Origin: Candidatus Peregrinibacteria bacterium GW2011_GWA2_33_10
Lineage (GTDB): Bacteria > Patescibacteriota > Gracilibacteria > UBA1369 > GWC2-33-13
DNA length: 46,806 nt
Direction: 5' to 3'
Assembly: GCA_000989565.1 (NCBI GenBank)
Contig: LBOO01000005.1
Location: forward strand, 1 to 46,806
In this document: in pieces, positions 17,344-23,572 of the stretch
Layout of the letters: the number at the start of each line of letters is the position of its first letter
How positions within the stretch are numbered: position 1 is the first letter of the stretch
The notes under the pieces: model-generated
Databases searched by the model: none
Told to the model about the DNA's origin: nothing
What the model saw: the letters and a program-made list of their open reading frames with translations, nothing else
Made by a program: the position numbers and the translations under genes

Positions 17344-18348
17344 TCAATGGCAGCTTGCATTTGCGCTATCAACATCCGCGCTTCCAAAACCAAACCCTGC
17401 GCTTGGAGTATCTTTTGACAATTCCTTCCCGCAGTCTTCAGGCTGTACGGAAAAACCTTCGCATACCGCCTTTAACATGGAATTCGGATCTCTGTTTGAT
17501 TCTTTCTGCACTCCATTAATCACTATAGAAGGAGACCCCTTAATCCCATAAAGATCATTTTCGTCTTTATTGATATTAAATTGCGGAAATTGACCGCTAA
17601 CCCAAGAGCTTTTATCAGCAAACAATTCTGAAATCTTAAATTCTTTATCGGTTTTCTCCACACATTTTGTTAAATTCTTTTTATCGATTCCCGCTCTATC
17701 TAAACAACCCGCACCATCGCTATCAACCAAAAAACATTTCAAATAAGTATCAAAATTATCACTTTGTTCTTTTTGAATACAGTATTGATTTAACTGCTCA
17801 TCAACTTCCGTTTTCCCATGCATGGCATAATCAACAAATTTAATTGAAAAATCAATCTTATCCTTTAAAAGTTCTTTAACCGGTAATATTCCTTTTTCCG
17901 TCTGTGTACCATAAGGACAATGACTCATAACAAAAAGTTCGACTTTTGGTTTCGCTGTTTTGGGAATCTCTTTATTTTTAGCGGCTTCCAGCGATTTCTG
18001 TTCCTCAACCTTTTTCTTATAATCTTCAATATCTAAAGCTTCAGCAAAAAAATACTTACCGTCACTACTTATAAATGAACTGACTTCTCTCCCATCCGGA
18101 AGTTTGATTTTAAACTTATTAATCTCGACTTTCTCAAAATCATCACCCAAGGTAGCTTTGCTTTCTGAATCAAACAATAAATAGTTATTTACAAAATCCA
18201 AAGAATTTTCTTTAAGCTCTTCAGAACTTAAAAAAACTTGTTTCTTATCAGCTTTGTCTTTTTCTTTCTCCCCCGAATCACTCGCCACATTCGCGCAACC
18301 CGTGATAACTAAAACCAAAATTAACAATAAAACATTAATTTTTTTCAT
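17344..18348 (-). CDS. Lipoprotein with DsbA/thioredoxin-like domain and single-cysteine CPYG motif
   Basis: Residues 1-18 are a lipoprotein signal with lipobox VITGC (Cys18), so the protein is probably membrane-anchored and faces outward. A Lys/Glu-rich spacer and a small domain (about 40-110) precede a thioredoxin-fold domain (about 133-300). That domain has VELFVMSHCPYGTQTEKG (136-153) and the cis-Pro loop YGIKGSPSIVING (267-279). The active-site position reads CPYG rather than CxxC, so only one of the two redox cysteines is present. Several other cysteines (190, 205, 215, 229, 296, 306, 333) sit in the helical insert and tail. It could act in isomerisation or thiol capture rather than as a normal oxidase. 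It is transcribed alone and ends in a rho-independent terminator. Confidence 0.8.
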   Translation of the reverse strand: MKKINVLLLILVLVITGCANVASDSGEKEKDKADKKQVFLSSEELKENSLDFVNNYLLFDSESKATLGDDFEKVEINKFKIKLPDGREVSSFISSDGKYFFAEALDIEDYKKKVEEQKSLEAAKNKEIPKTAKPKVELFVMSHCPYGTQTEKGILPVKELLKDKIDFSIKFVDYAMHGKTEVDEQLNQYCIQKEQSDNFDTYLKCFLVDSDGAGCLDRAGIDKKNLTKCVEKTDKEFKISELFADKSSWVSGQFPQFNINKDENDLYGIKGSPSIVINGVQKESNRDPNSMLKAVCEGFSVQPEDCGKELSKDTPSAGFGFGSADVDSANASCH

Positions 18349-18459
18349 ATCATTTTTAAATTAATAAATAAAACCTCCACAACTTTACAATAAATTAAAT
18401 TAAAAAAAAATAGAAATACTGTTAAAATAACTAATAATTTATTTTTTTACCATAAAACT

Positions 18460-18624
18460 ATGCCTAACTTAAAATTAGAAAACGAATTGTCACCAAAACA
18501 ATACAAAGATTTACTTAACATCTTAAAAACCCCAACTAGCTTATTCGCTTCTTTAAGCATTTTCTCAGGAGTCCACATGTTATGCGACGGGACGAAAACT
18601 CCCAACACGGCGCTTCCTAGCTAA
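18460..18624 (+). pseudogene. Start of an interrupted gene (DUF4256-like N-terminus)
   Basis: An ATG at 18460 opens a frame MPNLKLENELSPKQYKDL and continues LNILK. This resembles, from memory, the N-terminus of DUF4256 proteins (ELSxEQxEELLxTLKARFEKN). At 18522 the sequence switches to the ~141-bp direct repeat, after which the frame reads unrelated residues and stops at 18622. The rest of the gene is not found beyond the second repeat, so it was truncated by the insertion or a linked deletion. The family assignment rests on about 20 residues and is tentative. Confidence 0.4.
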
Positions 18625-18662
18625 TCACTAAGTACTGTATCATGTACGATACATAAGCATTA
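18522..18662 (+). repeat. Direct repeat copy 1 flanking the IS110 remnant
   Basis: About 141 bp beginning CTTAAAA-CCCCAACTAG and ending at GATACATAAGCATTAT. It matches 19068-19208 with about 8 differences including one 1-bp gap. It holds small inverted repeats (GTATC-ATGTAC-GATAC near 18638-18653, and GGGA/TCCC arms within 18588-18604), so its RNA could be structured. Confidence 0.85.
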
Positions 18663-18942
18663 TATGAACAGCTCTCTTACTTTGTATGCGCGTAATTAAA
18701 GGATTAATAACAAATACCGTATACTTGGCATTTGTAGCCAAAAACGATAACTGGAGATGATATGAACCTGTTGATTCCAAACCCAGAAGAGTATTAGTAT
18801 TAAAAAAACGATTTTGTTTCAAGTAATTGAGAAAATACAATATCCCTTCCTTCGTATTATCGAATTTCAATACATCTCCAATATCACTGAAACATGCGTG
18901 AAAATCACGTTTAGAGATATCAATGCCTATATAATTTTTCAT
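18640..18942 (-). pseudogene. IS110-family DEDD transposase, N-terminal fragment
   Basis: The first 90 residues match the RuvC-like DEDD domain of IS110 transposases: MKNYIGIDISKRDFHACF with catalytic Asp8, then LLGLESTGSYHLQLS with Glu56, then VFVINPLITRIQSKR. Intact family members have about 300-400 residues. Here the frame runs into direct repeat copy 1 after about residue 91, adds about ten unrelated residues and stops. The second half of the DEDD domain and the C-terminal transposase domain with the Ser nucleophile are gone. Non-functional. Confidence 0.8.
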
Positions 18943-19362
18943 AATCTTGATTTTTAGGTTGTATCAAGCATAAAATTAAAAGAGAAAAAGAAGAGAAGAA
19001 AAAGAGAAAGTGGGTAGCTGCAAAGACTCCTAGAGATTGCCAAAGCAGGTTCGTATATTGTTCGGGGCTTAAAATCCCCAACTAGCTTATTCGCTTCTTT
19101 AAGCATTTTCTCAGGAGTTCACATGTTATGCGACGGGACGAAAACTCCCAACACGGCGCTTCGTGGCTACTCACTAAGCACTGTATCATTACGATACATA
19201 AGCATTATTCGAACTAACCATATCCCCATCAACAATATTTCCATTAAATTTAACAATTCAGGAGTCATTATCACGCGCATTAAAATCCAGGGGGTTGAGG
19301 GATGTGTAATATACCAACAAATCAGCATAAAATAATTTACTTACAATTAACCACTAAATTCT
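18943..19362. other. Gene-free region: IS110 upstream sequence, repeat copy 2 and unassigned DNA
   Basis: 18943-19067 is the non-coding leader of the transposase fragment, with a purine-rich tract (about 18975-19010) and several short stem-forming segments. 19068-19208 is direct repeat copy 2. 19209-19362 shows no recognisable gene. A 70-codon plus-strand frame (19123-19335) starts inside the repeat and has no protein-like character. Confidence 0.5.
19068..19208 (+). repeat. Direct repeat copy 2 flanking the IS110 remnant
   Basis: About 94% identical to 18522-18662 over about 141 bp, in the same orientation. Differences cluster at the CTTCGTGGCTACT/CTTCCTAGCTAAT segment. The left border is CTTAAAA in both copies, but the flanks differ: interrupted gene on copy 1, IS leader on copy 2. 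Confidence 0.85.
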
Positions 19363-19560
19363 ATGACTAAAAAAAAAGATACCTATAGCTACCAAGGATG
19401 GCTAATTTCAGACAGTTTCATCAAACGGAGTATGGCATCTGTAGGTTATCATATCATGGGATCTTTATTTATCTGGTTGGGATTACTGTTATTTGCATTA
19501 GTTGTGGGAGGAGTTATAGGAATAGTTATGGTAACATTAGATAGAATGGGAATATTTTAA
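19363..19560 (+). CDS. Small membrane protein, 65 residues
   Basis: A hydrophilic N-terminus (MTKKKDTYSYQGWLISDSFI) is followed by a long hydrophobic segment (about residues 30-58, GSLFIWLGLLLFALVVGGVIGIV). It ends in a short tail, DRMGIF. One or two membrane passes are possible. No family is recognised. It lies between the IS remnant and the U32 peptidase gene with a 75-bp gap and could be cotranscribed with it. The clean hydrophobicity pattern and the absence of an overlapping gene argue that it is real. Confidence 0.55.
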   Translation: MTKKKDTYSYQGWLISDSFIKRSMASVGYHIMGSLFIWLGLLLFALVVGGVIGIVMVTLDRMGIF

Positions 19561-19635
19561 TTACAAATTTATCACTCAACTACCTACCCACTCCCCAAAT
19601 TTTCCTATATACTACCCCCGCACTAACACTCCCTA

Positions 19636-21249
19636 ATGCAAAAAAAAACCCCCGAACTCCTCTCCCCTGCCGGTTCCCTTCAGAAACTCAAAACCGCGAT
19701 CCTTTACGGCGCTGATGCGGTTTACTGCGGCACGCCTGATCTTTCTATGCGTACTCAATCCAAATTTACGCTTGAGGAGATTATTGAAGGTGTTAAATTC
19801 GCCCATGAACATAACAAAAAAATATATTTAACTTTAAATTTATACACTCATAATAAAGATGTTGAAAAACTTCCGGAATTTTTAGAAACAATAAAAAAAA
19901 TAAATCCCGATGGCTTAATCATCTCTGATCCGGGCGTATTTCAATATGTCAAAGAACACGCGCCGAATTTAAAACTTCATATTTCCACGCAAGCAAACGT
20001 TTGCAGCTATTTAACCGTGGATTTTTGGCAAAAAATGGGTGCTGAACTTTGCGTTTTGGGACGTGAAGTCACTTTTGAAGAATTAAAAGAAATTCGAAAA
20101 AAATGCCCAAATATCAAACTGGAAACCTTTATCCACGGCGCCATGTGCATGTCATATTCAGGAAGATGTCTAATTTCCAATTTTCTGGCGGAAAGAGGAG
20201 CAAATCAAGGAAACTGCGCTCACTCATGCCGTTGGAATTACAAACTTCATCTGAAATTAAAAGATGGAAGACTGGAAGAATTGGAAATAAATGACAATAA
20301 TAAAGAATTATTTGAATTTTTAGCCGAAGAAGAATTTCGACCCGGAGACTTTATGCCCATAGAAGAGATTCAAGATGGAACTTATTTATTCAATTCTAAA
20401 GATTTATGCCTATTGCCGAAAATCGACAAATATCTGAAAATCGGTATAGACTCGTTAAAAATAGAAGGAAGAAACAAAACAAATTATTACGTTGCCCTGA
20501 CAACATTAGCATACAGACAAGCAATCGATGATTGGCTAAAAAATCCTGAAAATTGGCAACCGGAAAAATACATGGGCATTCTTTACTCTTTACAAAATCG
20601 CGGATACACAATCGCCTTCCACGAAGGACGATTAAAAAACCTTTCTCACAATTATTTAAGCGCGAAATCCGTTTCTGAATTTGAATATGCCGGATTTATT
20701 TGCGAATGGGAAAATAATGAAATGATATTTGAAATAAAAAACACATTGGAAAGCGGAGATTTAATGGAATTCATAACTCCTGCGGGTAAGATTATCCGCT
20801 TGCGATTAGAAGAATTTATTGATAATGATACAAAAAAAATAGTCAAAAAAGTATCTCCCGGCCAAAAAAAAGCAATAAGAATCCCGAAAAATATTTTCCA
20901 AAGTGAAGACCAAAAAAATATAAAAAAAATTCTTCCGGTTTTAACAATAGCTCGCAAAAAAAACACCATCACGGCAAGCGACAAAAAAAGGTTGATTTTG
21001 GATCTCGAAAGTTATGAATCCGAATTGAATAACATGGATATTGACCGAATAAAAAAGGAAAACCTGATTAAAGAAATTAAAAATGAAAAAAATAATATTC
21101 AAAACCTTTCAATAAAAAAAACAAAACCGGTAATAAATTCCTGCTGCGGCAAAGGATGCAACGGCTGTTCGATTTTTCTGCATGATCCGAAATTCGAACA
21201 TGCCCGCCAAGAATTAAAAAACAAAAAATTAGGAGAAAAATTAACTTAA
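19636..21249 (+). CDS. Peptidase U32 family protein (TrhP/YegQ-like)
   Basis: This is a 537-residue U32 family protein. The TIM-barrel-like N-terminal domain starts LLSPAGSLQKLKTAILYGAD (8-27) and carries the U32 signature ETFIHGAMCMSYSGRC (163-178). Four conserved cysteines (171, 178, 194, 198, in NCAHSCRWNY) are the set linked to cofactor or Fe-S binding in this family. A beta-barrel-like domain (about 330-430) follows. The tail has a second Cys cluster, SCCGKGCNGCSIF (about 504-516). Characterised relatives are TrhP (YegQ), which helps hydroxylate U34 of tRNA, RlhA (23S rRNA) and UbiU/UbiV; genuine protease activity is doubtful. Prephenate is a hydroxyl source for TrhP, but no partner gene is nearby. 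The start is the ATG with no usable upstream alternative. Confidence 0.9.
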   Translation: MQKKTPELLSPAGSLQKLKTAILYGADAVYCGTPDLSMRTQSKFTLEEIIEGVKFAHEHNKKIYLTLNLYTHNKDVEKLPEFLETIKKINPDGLIISDPGVFQYVKEHAPNLKLHISTQANVCSYLTVDFWQKMGAELCVLGREVTFEELKEIRKKCPNIKLETFIHGAMCMSYSGRCLISNFLAERGANQGNCAHSCRWNYKLHLKLKDGRLEELEINDNNKELFEFLAEEEFRPGDFMPIEEIQDGTYLFNSKDLCLLPKIDKYLKIGIDSLKIEGRNKTNYYVALTTLAYRQAIDDWLKNPENWQPEKYMGILYSLQNRGYTIAFHEGRLKNLSHNYLSAKSVSEFEYAGFICEWENNEMIFEIKNTLESGDLMEFITPAGKIIRLRLEEFIDNDTKKIVKKVSPGQKKAIRIPKNIFQSEDQKNIKKILPVLTIARKKNTITASDKKRLILDLESYESELNNMDIDRIKKENLIKEIKNEKNNIQNLSIKKTKPVINSCCGKGCNGCSIFLHDPKFEHARQELKNKKLGEKLT

Positions 21250-21312
21250 ACTCCGCCACTTTTAAAATTATGGAAAAAGCAGTAAGTAAAAATCTGATTA
21301 GAATTATTAAAT

Positions 21313-21831
21313 ATGATTAAATTAATAAAACCGACTTTGAAATTTAAAAACAGTTTTATAAAAGCTGTAATGGAATATCAAAAAGAAGGATACAGATACA
21401 TTGATTTAAATGTATATGAATTAAAAAACGATTTTCCATCTTACTTAAAATCCCTTGCCAATCATGAAAAAGGAATAAATTTAATAAACTATCAAGTCCC
21501 CCAAATAACTTTTTGGCTGGTAAAAAACACTGAATTTATTGGAAGTACAAGAATTCGATTGAAATTAAACGATAGATACCATAAGCAAGGAGGAAATATC
21601 GGATATGACATTCGGCCTTCAGAAAGAAAAAAAGGATATGGCAACAATCTTTTACGATTAGCTTTAAAAAAAGCAAAAAAAACAGGTCTTAAAAAAGCAC
21701 TTTTAACCTGCCAAAAAGATAATATCGCCTCTCAAAAAATTATTGAACGAAATGGTGGAATAAAGATTAAAGAATCAGAAAAAGACAAACACTATTCACC
21801 CGAAAAAACAAAATATTGGATTAACTTATAG
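21313..21831 (+). CDS. GNAT-family N-acetyltransferase
   Basis: This 172-residue acetyltransferase shows the GNAT fold. Beta strands around IGSTRIRLKLN (76-86) and NIGYDIRPSERKKGYG (95-110) contain the acetyl-CoA pyrophosphate-binding motif A (RPSERKKGYGNNLL). Then LTCQKDNIASQKIIERNGG (131-149) is the usual motif B, in which an Asn and aliphatic residues orient the substrate. The pattern is close to the COG3981-type acetyltransferases often adjacent to unrelated genes. The acceptor is unknown. It follows the U32 gene by 63 bp and overlaps the convergent dehydrogenase gene by 11 bp at its 3' end. Confidence 0.9.
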   Translation: MIKLIKPTLKFKNSFIKAVMEYQKEGYRYIDLNVYELKNDFPSYLKSLANHEKGINLINYQVPQITFWLVKNTEFIGSTRIRLKLNDRYHKQGGNIGYDIRPSERKKGYGNNLLRLALKKAKKTGLKKALLTCQKDNIASQKIIERNGGIKIKESEKDKHYSPEKTKYWINL

Positions 21832-22819
21832 AATTGACCAAATTTCCTTTTTTAAATCCTTCAATACTTTCCACTGTAGTTTCCAAAATTCTTTCCAAAG
21901 CTTCTTTGCTGTAAAATCCAATATGCGGCGTAAACACCACATTATCTCGGCTGAGCAAAATATGATCCTGAATCAAATGACTCATGGATTCCAAATTTTT
22001 CTCATCAAAATTAAGCTTTTTCTCTTCCAAAACCATTTCTTCACCTTCCAAAACATCAATACCAACCCCCGACAACAACCCCTTGTCCAATGCCTCAATT
22101 ATAGCTTGTGTTTCAATAATTCCACCTCTGGCTGTATTGATTAAAATCGCGCCTTTCTTAACCAAACGCAAATTATCTTTATTGATTAAATGATGAGTAT
22201 ATTTATTATAAGGCACGTGAAGAGTGATGATGTCGCTTGCTTTTAATACTTCCTCGATTGTGCCATAAGAAAAATCCAAAATTTCCGAAATGAATTTATC
22301 TCTGTTTAGATCAAAAGCCAATACATTCATTCCAAAACCTTTCGCGATACGAATAACATGCAAACCGATTCTGCCCGCACCAATAACCCCCAAGGTCTTC
22401 CCTTTCAAATCAAAACCCATCAATCCGGTAGTCGAATAATCTCTTCTTAAAGTTCGCAAATAAGATTTATGAACATTTCTTGAAAGAGCTAAAATCAAAG
22501 CGAAAGTATGTTCCGCCACAGTATTTTCCCCATAGAAAGGAACATTACAAATAGATATACCCTTATTTTTACACGTTTGCGCATCAATATGATCAAAACC
22601 GGTAGATCTCGTTGTAATTAATTTTAACTTAAGTAATTTATCTAAATTTTTCTTATTTACTTGAGAATAAATAAAGACAGACAGGACTTCGCAATCTTTA
22701 ATCTTTTTTATATTTTCCTCATTTAAATTCTCATTTATAAAAATCAACTCATCATCAGGCAATCGCCTTCTTAAAAAAATTTTATCACTCTTGGAAACTT
22801 CCAAAAAAGCAATTTTCAT
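21821..22819 (-). CDS. D-isomer-specific 2-hydroxyacid dehydrogenase (D-lactate dehydrogenase-like)
   Basis: This NAD-dependent dehydrogenase interconverts a 2-keto acid and a D-2-hydroxy acid. It has the N-terminal catalytic part and a Rossmann NAD domain with GAGRIG (147-152) and an acidic residue (Asp170) favouring NAD over NADP. The catalytic set is complete: Arg231 in NTARGG, Glu260 or nearby in GIDVLEGEE (253-261), and His299 in FTPHIGFYS. RSTGFDHID (71-79) is the D-LDH/VanH-like substrate-site pattern. At 332 residues it fits D-lactate dehydrogenase (LdhA). Fermentative NAD+ regeneration from pyruvate is the simplest role. D-lactate for cell-wall precursors is an alternative. It has its own extended -10 promoter. 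Confidence 0.9.
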   Translation of the reverse strand: MKIAFLEVSKSDKIFLRRRLPDDELIFINENLNEENIKKIKDCEVLSVFIYSQVNKKNLDKLLKLKLITTRSTGFDHIDAQTCKNKGISICNVPFYGENTVAEHTFALILALSRNVHKSYLRTLRRDYSTTGLMGFDLKGKTLGVIGAGRIGLHVIRIAKGFGMNVLAFDLNRDKFISEILDFSYGTIEEVLKASDIITLHVPYNKYTHHLINKDNLRLVKKGAILINTARGGIIETQAIIEALDKGLLSGVGIDVLEGEEMVLEEKKLNFDEKNLESMSHLIQDHILLSRDNVVFTPHIGFYSKEALERILETTVESIEGFKKGNLVNSIS

Positions 22820-22857
22820 GAGTTGTTGATTAGTGGTTGATTAAAAATCATCCTATG

Positions 22858-22866
22858 ATTATAGCA
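22858..22866 (-). promoter_or_regulatory. Extended -10 promoter of the D-2-hydroxyacid dehydrogenase gene
   Basis: On the minus strand TG (22865-22866), one base and TATAAT (22858-22863) form a perfect extended -10 box. The expected leader is about 32 nt to the ATG at 22819. Confidence 0.55.
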
Positions 22867-22990
22867 CAGAGATCAGGAATCAGCAATTACTAATCTCCCC
22901 TTGCCCCCCCTTCTTTTTCATTTCAAAACCGTCATTAAATTTTCAACTTTTCGCTTCTTTTAAAACCTCTTTTCAATTTTAATTTTTCAT

Positions 22991-23018
22991 TTGACGACCC
23001 AAGATATAGTGATAAAAT
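22991..23018 (+). promoter_or_regulatory. Promoter of the nrdR-nrdD operon
   Basis: The -35 is TTGACG (22991-22996) and the -10 is TAAAAT (23013-23018), with a 16-bp spacer. The extended element TG lies at 23010-23011. The start would be near 23025, leaving about 77 nt to the nrdR ATG. NrdR box 1 fills the spacer and box 2 covers the start site. Confidence 0.7.
22997..23012 (+). promoter_or_regulatory. NrdR box 1
   Basis: ACCCAAGATATAGTGA matches the 16-bp NrdR operator consensus (ACACWATATATWGTGT) at most positions, with the central ATAT preserved. It sits exactly between -35 and -10. Confidence 0.75.
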
Positions 23019-23028
23019 GAAAGTTACC

Positions 23029-23044
23029 ACACAAGATATTGTTA
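23029..23044 (+). promoter_or_regulatory. NrdR box 2
   Basis: ACACAAGATATTGTTA matches the NrdR consensus in its first half almost fully. It starts 32 bp after box 1, about three helical turns, which is the usual spacing of paired NrdR boxes. Confidence 0.75.
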
Positions 23045-23101
23045 TTCGCTTCTTTTTCATTAAAACTTGAAGTCTTAAAGCATATTAAACTTTTTAATCC
23101 T

Positions 23102-23557
23102 ATGCGCTGTCCAAAATGCCGATACTTTGACACTAAAGTTATAGATTCTCGGGAAACAAATGAAAATCGGGAAATTCGCCGCCGACGAGAATGTCTGAAA
23201 TGCAATTTTCGTTTTACCACCTTTGAAAAACTGGAAGCAAATAACTTAATTGTAATAAAAAAAGACCAAACCCGAGAAAAATACGATCGTCAAAAAATTT
23301 TAAAAGGAATTTGGCAGGCTTGCGAAAAAAGATTGATATCTGAAGCTGCTATTGAAAAATTTATTGATGAACTGGAAGAAAAATGGACTTTTGAACGCAA
23401 AAAAGAAATTGAAACACAAGAAATAGGCAATCAAGTAATGGATTTTTTGAAAAAACTCGACAATGTTGCTTATATCCGGTTTGCCTCAGTATATCGCCAA
23501 TTTAAAGACATTGAAACATTCAAAGAAGAATTACAAAAACTTACTTTAAATAACTAA
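23102..23557 (+). CDS. nrdR: Transcriptional repressor NrdR
   Basis: NrdR represses ribonucleotide reductase genes when dATP is high, binding paired 16-bp operators. The 151-residue protein starts MRCPKCRYFDTKVIDSRE, the standard NrdR N-terminus. Its zinc ribbon uses Cys3, Cys6, Cys31 and Cys34 (CPKC and CLKC). An ATP-cone domain (about 49-139, starting VIKKDQTREKYDRQKILKG) senses ATP/dATP. A longer frame open from 23039 would add 21 residues that are foreign to the family and would start inside NrdR box 2, so the ATG at 23102 is chosen. It is the first gene of the operon, 15 bp before nrdD, and its own promoter carries two NrdR boxes, so it is autoregulated. Confidence 0.95.
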   Translation: MRCPKCRYFDTKVIDSRETNENREIRRRRECLKCNFRFTTFEKLEANNLIVIKKDQTREKYDRQKILKGIWQACEKRLISEAAIEKFIDELEEKWTFERKKEIETQEIGNQVMDFLKKLDNVAYIRFASVYRQFKDIETFKEELQKLTLNN

Positions 23558-23572
23558 CCCCCCCACCCAATC

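Larger units (their letters stand above)
18522..19208 (-). mobile_element. Decayed IS110-family insertion sequence between direct repeats
   Basis: The unit is repeat copy 1, a truncated IS110-family transposase read leftwards, its upstream non-coding region (18943-19067), and repeat copy 2. On the transposase strand the order is repeat, 5' non-coding region, transposase N-terminus, repeat. If the repeat is the IS 3' end, copy 2 next to the 5' end looks like a circle-type or tandem junction (…GATTTTAAG joined to CCCCGAAC…). IS110 elements are known to make a bridge RNA from non-coding end sequence that guides insertion; here it could lie in 18943-19067 or in the repeat. The element cannot be active, as most of the transposase is missing. 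Confidence 0.65.

Noticed and set aside
19123-19335. 70-codon plus-strand frame
   Set aside because: It starts inside the direct repeat, has no domain-like pattern, and copy 1 of the repeat breaks the same frame with a stop.
23039-23101. Longer start for nrdR adding 21 residues
   Set aside because: The extra residues are foreign to the family, the frame starts inside NrdR box 2, and MRCPKC is the standard NrdR start.
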